Below, piece after piece: positions 1 through 8,518 of a stretch of DNA of 64,000 nucleotides. The notes under the pieces are model-generated. The model saw nothing but the letters and a program-made list of their open reading frames with translations, was not told the origin of the DNA and did no database searches. Location: assembly GCF_024168645.1 (NCBI RefSeq), contig NZ_JALJWF010000001.1, forward strand, positions 6,451,501 to 6,515,500. Reading direction: 5' to 3'. Every line of letters begins with the position of its first letter. Positions within the stretch are counted from its first letter, which is position 1. The DNA is from Pseudomonas sp. GGS8. GTDB taxonomy: Bacteria > Pseudomonadota > Gammaproteobacteria > Pseudomonadales > Pseudomonadaceae. The translations under genes and the position numbers were made by a program.

Positions 1-1011
1 CACAGCTTTTCCAGGCACTACCATCGGCAACTGCACAGTCAATACAACACCCTGATCATCGGCACCGACCAACTGGCGGTGAATCTGGCGGATAAACTGG
101 CCAAAACCGAGTTTCCACCGCTGGTCGGCCTGATCAGCTCAAAACCCAACGAGCTGTCGACCAACCTCAATACCCACCGGATCGTGGGCCAGTTGCAAGA
201 ACTGCGCGAGCTGATCCGGGTGCACGATGTCCGGCGGTTGTACATCGCGCTGCCCTTGAGCGAAGCCAAACAGGTCGAAGCGCTGTACATCGACCTTCTC
301 GATTCGAATGTGGATGTAGTCTGGGTTCCCGACCTGGGCAGCATGACGTTGCTCAATCACTCCGTCAGCGAGCTGGATGGCCTGCCCGCCATCCACCTCA
401 ATGAAAGCCCGCTGACCAGTTACCCGACTGCGGCACTGAGCAAGACCCTGCTGGACAGAAGCCTCGCCGCCCTCGCGCTGATCGGCTTCAGCCCACTGCT
501 GCTGGTGATCGCCGTCGCAGTGAAGATTTCCTCCCCGGGGCCGATCATTTTCAAACAGGAACGGCACGGCTGGAACGGCAAGATCATCAAGGTCTGGAAG
601 TTCCGCTCCATGCGCCTGCACGACGACCATCAAGTCCGCCAGGCCGGCCGTGAAGACCCACGCATTACCCCGGTTGGCCGCTTCATTCGACGCACGTCCA
701 TCGATGAACTGCCGCAGTTCTTCAACGTGCTGCAAGGCCATATGGCGCTGGTCGGGCCGCGGCCACATGCAATTGCCCATAACGACTACTACACCGGCAA
801 GATCCAGGCCTACATGGCCCGCCATCGAATCAAACCGGGCATCACCGGGCTGGCGCAGATCAGTGGCTGCCGTGGCGAAACCGAGACCCTCGACAAGATG
901 CAAAAGCGTGTGGAGATCGACCTCAACTACATCAACAACTGGTCGTTGTGGCTTGATATCAAGATTCTGATCAAGACTCCTTTCACGCTGTTTTCCAAGG
1001 ACATCTATTAA
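1..1011 (+). CDS. Undecaprenyl-phosphate sugar-1-phosphate transferase, 5' truncated by window edge
   Basis: The reading frame is open from base 1, so the N-terminus lies outside the window; the visible part is 336 codons. The second half is a bacterial sugar transferase domain of the WcaJ/PssA type: a hydrophobic segment, then SSPGPIIFKQERHG, KVWKFRSMR, RRTSIDELPQFFNVL and VGPRPHA. Known members move glucose- or galactose-1-phosphate from the UDP-sugar to undecaprenyl phosphate, the first step of a Wzx/Wzy repeat unit at the inner membrane. The part before it looks like the usual nucleotide-fold domain of long family members. It converges on the leftward exopolysaccharide block and is probably its initiating enzyme. 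The sugar (glucose is likely, as galU and ugd are nearby) is inferred. Confidence 0.93.
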   Translation, partial: HSFSRHYHRQLHSQYNTLIIGTDQLAVNLADKLAKTEFPPLVGLISSKPNELSTNLNTHRIVGQLQELRELIRVHDVRRLYIALPLSEAKQVEALYIDLLDSNVDVVWVPDLGSMTLLNHSVSELDGLPAIHLNESPLTSYPTAALSKTLLDRSLAALALIGFSPLLLVIAVAVKISSPGPIIFKQERHGWNGKIIKVWKFRSMRLHDDHQVRQAGREDPRITPVGRFIRRTSIDELPQFFNVLQGHMALVGPRPHAIAHNDYYTGKIQAYMARHRIKPGITGLAQISGCRGETETLDKMQKRVEIDLNYINNWSLWLDIKILIKTPFTLFSKDIY

Positions 1012-1048
1012 CTGCTGCGATTCGCCCCCCCCCGCCTGTTCTTCAGCT

Positions 1049-1096
1049 TGCGGCTAACAAAGCCGCAGTCCGGGCAGTCAGATCTCTGACTGCCCG
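1049..1096. terminator. Two tandem hairpins, probable bidirectional transcription stop
   Basis: The first hairpin has a perfect 7-bp stem (1049-1055 with 1061-1067, loop AACAA). The second has a perfect 11-bp stem (1071-1081 with 1086-1096, loop ATCT). They lie just after the sugar transferase stop and face the convergent VanZ gene. Neither is followed by a T-run, so a stop role is inferred from position. Confidence 0.45.
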
Positions 1097-1135
1097 AGCC
1101 TCTCTCCCCGCCTCCCCCCCATTCGCCCTCTGTTT

Positions 1136-1272
1136 TGTAGCAGCTGCCGAGCCTGCGAGGCTGCGCAGCAGTCGTGCATCCGGCTGACGCAGTTTGCCTG
1201 ATGCACCACAAGTTCTGGTTGGACGACCGCTGCGCAGCCGAACGCAACCTCGCAGGCTAGGCAGCTGCTACA
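1136..1272. repeat. Palindromic intergenic repeat, TGTAGCAGCTGC family
   Basis: The outer arms TGTAGCAGCTGCC and GGCAGCTGCTACA are inverted copies. Further inner pairing occurs (GCCTGCGAGG with CCTCGCAGGC; CTGCGCAGC with GCTGCGCAG). It resembles the REP-like palindromes common between Pseudomonas genes but differs in sequence from the other families in this window. Confidence 0.7.
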
Positions 1273-1400
1273 GGTTGCATTACGGATTAACTGACTGACA
1301 TGTGCCGGATGGAGTGGCAAAAGAGGTGTTGCTGGAGGGAGATGTAGCGAGGATCAACGGTTACAACATGCCGACAAACTGCCAGGGTGCCTCATGCCTT

Positions 1401-1760
1401 TCAACGCACCCAGCACCTTGAAATCAATAACCCCATGAACACGCCGACACTATTTGCCAGCATGTCGTAGGGCGAAGCCGTGCGCAGCGGCATCAAACCT
1501 TGCGCGAGCTCAATGAGTACGCCAGTGAGCAAACACCCCAAGGCTGTCCAGACAAACTTCACATTGGGGAAAGCCAGACGGCAGCTGCACGTGAATACCA
1601 GAAAGCCGATCCAGTGATGGAGCTTGTCCTCTTCGACGAACAGCTCCGGGATCGGCTGAGGACGCAAACCTGCGTAGAGCAGAATCACAGTCACCGCGGC
1701 AAAGACCAAGCCCCGCAACCAGAATGGCAACTCGACCAAGCCTTTGAGCCACGTGATCAT
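1401..1760 (-). CDS. VanZ-like membrane protein
   Basis: The product is 119 residues with about four hydrophobic helices and the VanZ-family signature region (DKLHHWIGFLVFT, then GVLIELAQGL...SPYDMLANSVGVFMG). VanZ-like proteins are small integral membrane proteins of poorly defined function, often found in polysaccharide loci. The start codon overlaps the stop of the YjbH-like gene by 4 bp (ATGA), so it is probably translated as the last gene of that unit. A role in envelope or polymer export is inferred only from position. Confidence 0.82.
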   Translation of the reverse strand: MITWLKGLVELPFWLRGLVFAAVTVILLYAGLRPQPIPELFVEEDKLHHWIGFLVFTCSCRLAFPNVKFVWTALGCLLTGVLIELAQGLMPLRTASPYDMLANSVGVFMGLLISRCWVR

Positions 1761-3859
1761 TCGGTAATTTTCTCGAAGTTGTTGTAGAACAAGCTGCTGT
1801 CACGCCCGTCGGTCATGGTCTGCAATGAGTAGGCACGGTTCAGGCGCGCACCGCCATCGCGAGTCAGCGGAGCCCAGACGATACTGGCACGGCGCATGGT
1901 CGAGGTACTCAACAGCTCGTCGAACGGAATGGAAATGTAGATGCCTTTGTCAAAGCTGCCCTCGCCATATTCCGCCTTCGACGCAGTGGTCAAGGTGACC
2001 CAGCCGCCAAACTTCACGCCGTTCTTGAACTCCCGCGACAAGTCGACGGTGGTGCCCCAGTCCCGTGCCAGATAACGCCCGACGCTGACCGCTGCAAGCA
2101 TGTCATTGGGCAATTCAGTATAGCTGGTGACATGCCCCGTTATGGTCTGGTAATCGCGCAGGCCAAAGCCCTGATCGAAATCCCGCTGGCGTACGAAGTT
2201 CAGATCGGCCCCCAATGACCAGCGTTTCCCCGTGGGTCGATACAGCACTTCGCTGCCGACCCCGGCATACATGGATTCCAGATAGCCGCCATAGACCATG
2301 CCATACCAGTCCCGATCCAGCTGCGCCGCGTGGTTGAACTGGAACGTCGGCATCGTCACATCAGAGGTGGTCATGTATTGACGCAAATCGGTGCGCACTC
2401 GCGGCAACCCGCTCGGTGCGTCGTAGGTGAACTTGTCGTAGTTGTTCAGCAGGTTGGCGCTGAGCAGGCCGCTCCACCAGGTGTTGCGGGTGAATCGGTA
2501 CTCCGCGTCGGCATCGGCGGTGAACTGATAGAGCAAGCCGTCGGGGCCGCCGATGTTCTGTTTGTAGCCCAGGCCCACACCATAGCTGAACGGCTCCAGT
2601 GCCTGGGTGTAGAGCGTGGTTTCACGGTGCGCAATCGCCGGATTGACCTCGGTCGTACGGTGCAGATCCTTCAGCGGCTGGTCGTTGTTCACCACCGCGC
2701 GGAAGGTTTCCCGCGGCACGCTGGTTTCTTCGATGGACATGTCATAACGCTGATTCACCAAGGTGAACCAGTCGATGTCCTGATTGACGCTGTTATCGAG
2801 AATCCGGTTGGCTCGCCCGACGGCCTTGGCCGGATAAAAATAGCGAGACTGCTCGCCATACACCATCAACTCCGAACCGCGTTGGGTGATCCGTTTAACC
2901 TTGTAGCCGGCATTTTGCTGCAGCCGGTTGGAGACATCGGCCCAGTTGACTTGATCGAGCGGGGTCGATGGTGCCTGCGCCGGCAGCCGCTCGGCGGGAG
3001 GATCATAGGTCTTGGCCGGTGCCTTGCGGCTGACAAAGTTGGTGTGCAAGGTGATGCCGAACATTGCCGTATTGCCACGCTCCCAACCGGCGCTCAGGTC
3101 GACGCTGTCGGCCAGCTTGTAGACCACACCGAAGTTGATCGGCAGGTCTTGCTTGAGCGGATTGTCCAGTGGCTCGTTCTTGTAATCGTTGCCCTCATAC
3201 TCGATCTTCAGGCTCAGTGGTTCCCAGGGCGTTTGATAGGCAATCCCGCCAAACAACGAAGGGCGGCCCCTGAAGTAAGCGTTGGTGTTCACGTCCCCTG
3301 CCCTGGCCACAACCGCGGTGCTCTGCGGCCGGTCGTTGAATTGGCTGCCCAATACCGACAGCGGGTTACTGAAATCCCCACGATTACCCAGATAACCCCA
3401 AGCGATGCCGAGGCTGAAATCCAGGTCGCCATATCGCTTGTTGGCGACAAAATATTCGCTGGAAAATAGCCCGGTACCGCCGATGTCCCGGGCGCCAATA
3501 GCGACCTGCGGTGCCCAGTGAGTTTCTTCCCAAAGCCGCGCTTTCAAGTCGATGGCCTTGTCTTTAAAGCTTTGGTTGCCGCTCAATTGCTCGGTGCCGT
3601 ACTTACGGTTGGTGATCGCGGTGTAACGAAACGACCCTTCCAGCCACTCAAGTGGCTGCAAGGAAAAACTGTAGCGCGAGTAAGGGTCGGTACGACTGGC
3701 CGTGACGCTCAACTCTCCCGCCGGGGCCATGCGCGCGGTGGGGGTCTGTAACAGACCGACGCCACCAAAATCACTTTGGGTGTAGCGCGGTTCACCGTGA
3801 GCCAATCCGCAGGGCAAGATCAATGCAGCAGCAAAACGTAACTTCAACGGGCACTTCAA
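1757..3859 (-). CDS. yjbH: YjbH-like outer-membrane exopolysaccharide protein
   Basis: The product is 700 residues with an N-terminal signal peptide (MKCPLKLRFAAALILPCGLAHG) followed by the YjbH/GfcD opening with GGVGLLQTPTARMAPAGE. The C-terminal half is rich in alternating aromatic strands, as expected for a beta-barrel. In E. coli the yjbEFGH and gfcABCD genes serve exopolysaccharide or group 4 capsule output; the exact action of YjbH is unsettled. Its start overlaps the end of the YjbG-like gene by 4 bp. Length and order match the family, so the call is firm while the mechanism is not. Confidence 0.88.
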   Translation of the reverse strand: MKCPLKLRFAAALILPCGLAHGEPRYTQSDFGGVGLLQTPTARMAPAGELSVTASRTDPYSRYSFSLQPLEWLEGSFRYTAITNRKYGTEQLSGNQSFKDKAIDLKARLWEETHWAPQVAIGARDIGGTGLFSSEYFVANKRYGDLDFSLGIAWGYLGNRGDFSNPLSVLGSQFNDRPQSTAVVARAGDVNTNAYFRGRPSLFGGIAYQTPWEPLSLKIEYEGNDYKNEPLDNPLKQDLPINFGVVYKLADSVDLSAGWERGNTAMFGITLHTNFVSRKAPAKTYDPPAERLPAQAPSTPLDQVNWADVSNRLQQNAGYKVKRITQRGSELMVYGEQSRYFYPAKAVGRANRILDNSVNQDIDWFTLVNQRYDMSIEETSVPRETFRAVVNNDQPLKDLHRTTEVNPAIAHRETTLYTQALEPFSYGVGLGYKQNIGGPDGLLYQFTADADAEYRFTRNTWWSGLLSANLLNNYDKFTYDAPSGLPRVRTDLRQYMTTSDVTMPTFQFNHAAQLDRDWYGMVYGGYLESMYAGVGSEVLYRPTGKRWSLGADLNFVRQRDFDQGFGLRDYQTITGHVTSYTELPNDMLAAVSVGRYLARDWGTTVDLSREFKNGVKFGGWVTLTTASKAEYGEGSFDKGIYISIPFDELLSTSTMRRASIVWAPLTRDGGARLNRAYSLQTMTDGRDSSLFYNNFEKITE

Positions 3860-4623
3860 GGGGCCACCTCAGCCAGCGGTTGAGTGGCGAGAAACTCAGC
3901 CAGTTGTTGATTTAGCTCAGGGGTCGGTGTCTCGAGATCGTCGCTCCTGATCGGCACCAGGATCCTGCTGCCGGGCGCCGCCACGACGCCGTCCTCACGA
4001 TTCCATGCGGCCACGCCCAGGCGCCGCACCTGCCCGTCGGGCTGGATCAGCCACAAATAATCACCCTCGGCGTCGCCAAGAATGGCGCAGCCACGGGCAT
4101 AGGCACGCACTTCCTGCAGGGCTCGGTAAGGCACCTGACAGGGCTGCGCGACCGCCCCGAAAACTTCCACGGTGGACGGCCGCTGGGGGTAAATCAGATG
4201 GTCGCCATCATCCAGCAGCGCGTTGCGGGCGAACCCCACTTCCACAGCGATCGGGTCGAGCATCGCGACCTGGCGTCCGGTGACCGGCAGTTGCGCGACC
4301 TGCTCATATAGGCGTGCACTCAACTCTGCTCGTGTGTTTTTGCCATCGAGCAAAGCCCCCCGTTGCAGCAGTTTCAGATCGAACAGGACGCCCGCCTTCA
4401 ACCGCGTCTGCTTATCCACCAATGAATGGCGCAGCCACGCCGCGCCCAGCCAGTAACTTTCAGCGTTCGGTTGAGCATCGCGAATGACATCCAGCAAGCG
4501 AGCACCAGGTTTGATATCGAATTGGCCAGGGCTGCGCACGTCACCAGTGACCGTGACGGCAGCCTGGCCCACGCCCGGGCCGATCAACAGCAAGCCAAGC
4601 AAGAAAAGGTTTGAACACTTCAC
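3856..4623 (-). CDS. yjbG: YjbG/GfcC-like periplasmic capsule protein
   Basis: The 255-residue product has a cleavable signal (MKCSNLFLLGLLLIGPGVGQA) and then VTVTGDVRSPGQFDIKPGARLLDVIRDA, which resembles the SLBB/ubiquitin-like fold of GfcC proteins. A second similar stretch (VEVFGAVAQPCQVPYRALQEVRAY) follows near residue 150. GfcC-like proteins are periplasmic and thought to work beside the Wza channel. It overlaps both neighbours by 4 bp (3856-3859 and 4620-4623), so it is translationally coupled to YjbF and YjbH. Confidence 0.85.
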   Translation of the reverse strand: MKCSNLFLLGLLLIGPGVGQAAVTVTGDVRSPGQFDIKPGARLLDVIRDAQPNAESYWLGAAWLRHSLVDKQTRLKAGVLFDLKLLQRGALLDGKNTRAELSARLYEQVAQLPVTGRQVAMLDPIAVEVGFARNALLDDGDHLIYPQRPSTVEVFGAVAQPCQVPYRALQEVRAYARGCAILGDAEGDYLWLIQPDGQVRRLGVAAWNREDGVVAAPGSRILVPIRSDDLETPTPELNQQLAEFLATQPLAEVAP

Positions 4624-5279
4624 CGGGCAGCTCCCCGATCACGGCGCACCTGCACGATTTTCAGAAACAGCTGCGGCGTCAGATGCTGCTCGCTGCGCAG
4701 GATGAAACCGTCCTGAGGGTCGACCCAGTAGCGGTTGGTGGCGCGGAAATTCAGGGTGGGTGCATCCACCTGCTCGTCGATGCGCAGCAAGGCGTAATCC
4801 TTGTCCAGAATGCGGATGGTCTCGATACCGTGAGGGCTGAAACGGCTGTTGACCGCGATACCGATTCGGTTGCCGTTATAGATGTCGATCCAGCGCGTGC
4901 TGGTATAGCCGTCGGGCAAATGCTGAAGGCCGCGCTTGAAGGGCGACTCTTCAGTGAAGCGAGTGCCATCCAGGGAAACGCCCAGCCCGACAGTGCGCAC
5001 CACCAAACCGTCGCGCATCATCAGCACTTGCTTGCCAGAAGCAACCCAGAACTGCAGGTCGCCCCGCCGACGAGCCATGGCCATCACGCCCTCACTGGAG
5101 GGGGTGATGACCAGGATCTGCGGATACGGAACGGCGTCGACCTGAGCACGGGTCAAGTTGATGGAGGCAGGCCCCGCGACGGATGTTTCGAGGGTGTCCC
5201 AGGAGGCCTTCATCAACGGGTTACACCCGCACAACAAGAGCGCCATCGTCAGACTGGCGAAGATAGGCAAAGTTTTCAC
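4620..5279 (-). CDS. yjbF: YjbF/GfcB-like lipoprotein
   Basis: The 219-residue product begins with a lipoprotein signal whose lipobox is LLCGC, so Cys19 should be acylated. The mature part contains the YjbF-type core (QILVITPSSEGVMAMARRRG, then GDLQFWVASG and a GTRF-ESPF stretch). Family members are outer-membrane lipoproteins required for group 4 capsule or Yjb polysaccharide output. It follows the OPX gene by 14 bp and overlaps YjbG by 4 bp. Confidence 0.86.
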   Translation of the reverse strand: MKTLPIFASLTMALLLCGCNPLMKASWDTLETSVAGPASINLTRAQVDAVPYPQILVITPSSEGVMAMARRRGDLQFWVASGKQVLMMRDGLVVRTVGLGVSLDGTRFTEESPFKRGLQHLPDGYTSTRWIDIYNGNRIGIAVNSRFSPHGIETIRILDKDYALLRIDEQVDAPTLNFRATNRYWVDPQDGFILRSEQHLTPQLFLKIVQVRRDRGAAR

Positions 5280-5293
5280 GGCGGGATAGAGCC

Positions 5294-6406
5294 TTATCTG
5301 CTGTTGGCTTCGCTGAGGTTATTGAGAGAGCTGGCGCCGGTCCCCAGGACACTGGCCGTAGGCAGAAGCTGGCTGATCAGACGGTTCCAGCGCGTCACGC
5401 CGGCCGGGCCGACATAGACGATGTCTTGCGGTTGCAAGTCGAAACGGGTGGCCAGTACCAGGGCCGAAGGGGATTCGGCATCGAGCTGGAACACCTTGGC
5501 CGGTTCGGTTTCCAGGTGGTCGGCACCGCGAATCACGTACACCGCGTTGCCGTTGGAGGTGGTCTGGTTCAAGCCCCCCACTGTGCCCAGCGCATCGGTC
5601 AGGTTGATCGATTTGCCTTTGAAGCTCAGCGCGCGAGGCAAGTTGACCTCACCCATGACATAGATCCGCTTTTGGTCGTTATAGGGCAAGTACAATCGGT
5701 CGCCGCCCTTGAGGTAAACGCCCTGCAGCTGTGAGTCCTGGCGATTGAGGGTGTCCAGGTCGAGCTTGTACTCGCGTCCGTCCCGGGTCAGCGTCAGGCC
5801 TGACAGGTCTGCGTTCGAGGGGTCCACACCGGCCGCGCCAACGGCCTCTACCACGCTCAGCGGCGTGGTAGTGATTGGCTGTTGGCCAGCCTTGAGCACC
5901 GCACCGGAAATTACCACGGTCTGGCTGGCGAAGCGCAATACGCTGACGTCGACCTGAGGGCTTTCGACAAATTGCGACAAGCGCTCGGCAATAAAGGCTC
6001 GCAACTCTTCGATGGTTTTACCGGCGGCAGGAATATTACCGATGTAGGGATAAAACAACGTGCCGTCCGGACGCACCAGACGCCCGTTGGCATCGAGTTG
6101 CTGTTGCGGCCCCGAAGGCGCCGTCAACTCGGGGTGATCCCAGACCGTGATAAACAACAGGTCGTTGGCACCCACGCGATAACCGCCTGGAACATAGGAC
6201 AACAATGCCGAGGAAACCGATTCGCGAACTTGCGTGGCGGCATCCATGGCAATCAATTTAGGCGTGATGGGAATAAGCTCCACCCGGCTACTTTCCGGAG
6301 AGCCGTCACTGACCATTTGACTGGTGTCCATGTGTTGACCAGGCGAAAACATACAGCCGTGCAAGCTGATACTTGCCAGCATAACAACAGAAAATCTACG
6401 AATCAT
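5294..6406 (-). CDS. Wza-like polysaccharide export lipoprotein (OPX)
   Basis: The 370-residue product carries a lipobox (SLHGC, Cys18), a polysaccharide-export domain (VGANDLLFITVWDHPEL...FYPYIGNIPAAGKTIEELR) and at least two SLBB-like segments (QTVVISGAVLKAGQQP and RIYVMGEVNLPRA). This is the architecture of OPX proteins, which form the outer-membrane and periplasmic channel that takes polymer from the Wzc-type co-polymerase. It opens the overlapping OPX-YjbF-YjbG-YjbH-VanZ gene set. The last ~30 residues could hold the helix that crosses the outer membrane. Confidence 0.92.
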   Translation of the reverse strand: MIRRFSVVMLASISLHGCMFSPGQHMDTSQMVSDGSPESSRVELIPITPKLIAMDAATQVRESVSSALLSYVPGGYRVGANDLLFITVWDHPELTAPSGPQQQLDANGRLVRPDGTLFYPYIGNIPAAGKTIEELRAFIAERLSQFVESPQVDVSVLRFASQTVVISGAVLKAGQQPITTTPLSVVEAVGAAGVDPSNADLSGLTLTRDGREYKLDLDTLNRQDSQLQGVYLKGGDRLYLPYNDQKRIYVMGEVNLPRALSFKGKSINLTDALGTVGGLNQTTSNGNAVYVIRGADHLETEPAKVFQLDAESPSALVLATRFDLQPQDIVYVGPAGVTRWNRLISQLLPTASVLGTGASSLNNLSEANSR

Positions 6407-6493
6407 AATGGCACTACGCTAGTCGAGGGCAAGTCTAAAACAAGATCACCCAGAAAGTTCTGAGTGATCTTGAACAACACACTTCGCGGGGTA

Positions 6494-6766
6494 TTAGTTG
6501 GTACCGGTTGTGCCGGTTGTGCCAGTAGTGCCGCCTGTTCCAGAGGTACCGCCATTGGAACTGCCACCGGAGTTTGAAGCGGCCGCTGCTGCACCGATAA
6601 TAGCCGTGCCGAGCAACATAGTTTCAGCGACCGTCACGTCCCCAACCAGTGGGGTGCTCAACGACAATGGCTCGCTTTCGCTCGCCATCTCGCTCACTGG
6701 TTCATCCGCTGCCAATGCCGCGGTACTGATGACAGCCAGCAAGCCCGCTAAAAGTAATTTCCTCAT
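6494..6766 (-). CDS. yjbE: Small secreted YjbE/GfcA-like Gly/Thr-rich protein
   Basis: The 90-residue product has a clear signal peptide (MRKLLLAGLLAVISTAALA) and then an acidic stretch, a hydrophobic alanine-rich patch (TAIIGAAAAASNS) and a low-complexity tail of GGT/GTT repeats. Size, signal, Ala patch and Gly-Thr tail match YjbE and GfcA, the first small proteins of the E. coli yjb and gfc operons, whose function is unknown. It begins the outer-membrane module, 87 bp before the OPX gene, with a good ribosome site (AAGGAG) ahead of the ATG. Confidence 0.75.
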   Translation of the reverse strand: MRKLLLAGLLAVISTAALAADEPVSEMASESEPLSLSTPLVGDVTVAETMLLGTAIIGAAAAASNSGGSSNGGTSGTGGTTGTTGTTGTN

Positions 6767-7162
6767 ATCAGACTCCTTCTCGATATTAAACCCTTATGAA
6801 ACTCTAGAATAAGGGAGCTGGGATGGAACGGAGATGAAGAGGCAATGACAACTGCAGAAAGATCTTGTCGGATCACGCACGTCACCTCCTCAGAATCATC
6901 TCACTCGTAGATAACGTAAACCAGTGGCCAACATTCTCCAAAAAGCCTGCGCAGATCGCTTGCAAAGCAAGATGAAGCGGTGATTTTTGCTGAATTTCAA
7001 CGAAATTAGCAGAGCGTTAGCCGCTTTTCAGCGCTCCTGGTGGAGCGCGAATGCTGACGCATTGTTAATAATGGTCAGCATTATCCCGGCCTTTTGACTA
7101 TCGGACTTGTCCGTTGCAGGGTTTGGAGAGGAACTATGGCGTTTTCTTGGGCCTGAACAGCA
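6767..7162. promoter_or_regulatory. Leader/promoter region of the yjb-like export module, with inverted repeats
   Basis: This 396-bp gap separates the ugd stop from the YjbE-like gene on the same strand. It holds a perfect 7-bp hairpin (7031-7037 with 7042-7048, loop TGGT) and a perfect 9-bp inverted repeat AATGCTGAC...GTCAGCATT (7050-7058 with 7074-7082, 15-nt spacer). Neither is followed by a T-run on the minus strand, so these may be operators or a leader structure rather than a terminator. I could not place a convincing promoter. Confidence 0.4.
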
Positions 7163-8506
7163 TTAAATGAGTGGCCGTACCGATAGCCCACGACCAATAC
7201 CATAATAGTCGAACCCATTAGCTTTCATACGGTGAGGGTCGAATATGTTACGGCCGTCAAATATGACAGGAGTACTCAGCTTTTCCTTTATAAAATCCAG
7301 GTCAGGGGCTTTGAACTCGCGCCACTCTGTCACAATGATTAAAGCGTCAGCACCTTGAAGCGCGGCTTCTTTTGTGCCCATTAAAAGCAAGTCTTCATTC
7401 ATTCCATAAATTCGTTGTGTTTCGGCCATCGCTTCGGGGTCAAAGGCTTGTATTCTGGCGCCAACGCTCCGCAACTGTTCAATCAAGACGCGGCTGGATG
7501 CTTCTCGCATATCATCTGTATTGGGTTTGAAAGCCAAGCCCCAAATCGCAAATGTTTTTCCCTCCAAGTGCCCGTCGAAGTGATGTTGGATATGCCCGAA
7601 TAGATGTTCCTTTTGTCGTTTATTGACTTCTTCGACGGCTGACAAAAGCGTTGCCTTATAGCCGATCGACGACGCTGTGCGTTCCAGGGCTTGTACATCT
7701 TTAGGGAAGCAGGAACCGCCATAGCCGCAGCCGGGATAGATAAAATCGTAGCCAATTCTTGGATCAGAGCCAATGCCTTTGCGAACGGCCTCAATGTCTG
7801 CGCCCAATCGTTCGGCAAAATTAGCCATTTCATTCATGAATGAAATTTTTGTTGCCAATAAACAGTTGGCCGCATACTTCGTCAGTTCGGCACTTCTGAT
7901 GTCCATCGTGATTATTTTTTCGTGGTTTCTGTTGAAAGGCTCATAAAGTTGCCTCATTCGGTCCACCGCGTAACTGCTATCACTGCCTATGATAATTCTA
8001 TCGGGACGGGTGCAGTCCGCTACTGCAGAACCTTCCTTCAGGAACTCGGGATTGGAGATAACGTGAAACTCCACCTCAAGGTCCCGGGACGTCAATACTT
8101 CGGAAACTTTAGCCCTGACTTTATCCGCCGTACCAACAGGCACAGTAGACTTGTTAACAATAATTTTAGCCTCCGTCATGTTGAGTGCGATGGTGGTGGC
8201 AACAGACAGCACGTATTTTAAATCAGCACTGCCATCGTCGTCTGGAGGCGTACCGACTGCAATAAATTGGATTTCACCATGGTGCACGCCTTGTGCTGCA
8301 TCCGTTGTGAAATGTAAACGCCCTGCTTCATGGCATTTTTCTACAAGGGCACTCAACCCAGGCTCATAGATAGGAATAATTCCATTCTTCAGATTCTCGA
8401 CTTTAATAGCGTCGACGTCTACGCAACATACGTCATGACCTGCGTCAGCGAGTACAGCCGCCTGCACGAGGCCCACATAACCTATTCCAAAAACCGTAAC
8501 ATTCAT
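7163..8506 (-). CDS. ugd: UDP-glucose 6-dehydrogenase
   Basis: The 447-residue product matches the UDP-glucose/GDP-mannose dehydrogenase family in full: N-terminal NAD-binding motif VFGIGYVGLVQAA, EPGLSALV, GTPPDDDGSADL, STVPVGT, SNPEFLKEGSAVADC and the active-site loop GCGYGGSCFPKD near residue 260, whose cysteine is the catalytic thiol. It oxidises UDP-glucose to UDP-glucuronate with two NAD+. GalU, encoded 12 kb away, would supply UDP-glucose. GDP-mannose dehydrogenase (AlgD) is the alternative; EPGLS and the overall sequence favour the UDP-glucose enzyme. Confidence 0.92.
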   Translation of the reverse strand: MNVTVFGIGYVGLVQAAVLADAGHDVCCVDVDAIKVENLKNGIIPIYEPGLSALVEKCHEAGRLHFTTDAAQGVHHGEIQFIAVGTPPDDDGSADLKYVLSVATTIALNMTEAKIIVNKSTVPVGTADKVRAKVSEVLTSRDLEVEFHVISNPEFLKEGSAVADCTRPDRIIIGSDSSYAVDRMRQLYEPFNRNHEKIITMDIRSAELTKYAANCLLATKISFMNEMANFAERLGADIEAVRKGIGSDPRIGYDFIYPGCGYGGSCFPKDVQALERTASSIGYKATLLSAVEEVNKRQKEHLFGHIQHHFDGHLEGKTFAIWGLAFKPNTDDMREASSRVLIEQLRSVGARIQAFDPEAMAETQRIYGMNEDLLLMGTKEAALQGADALIIVTEWREFKAPDLDFIKEKLSTPVIFDGRNIFDPHRMKANGFDYYGIGRGLSVRPLI

Positions 8507-8518
8507 TTTAATAATCCT

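Larger units (their letters stand above)
1012..1400. other. Convergent intergenic region with hairpins and a palindromic repeat
   Basis: This is the space between the rightward sugar transferase and the leftward VanZ gene. It holds a C-rich run near 1025-1035, two stacked hairpins (1049-1067 and 1071-1096), a palindromic repeat (1136-1272) and about 130 bp in which I see nothing. No plausible gene was found. Confidence 0.6.

Noticed and set aside
2330..3469. 379-codon plus-strand frame within the YjbH gene
   Set aside because: It is antisense to a well-supported 700-residue outer-membrane protein and shows no recognisable motif.
6767..6900. AlgU-type promoter (GAACTT-N16-TCTGA) before the YjbE-like gene
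   Set aside because: No acceptable pair of hexamers with the right spacing could be found on the minus strand.
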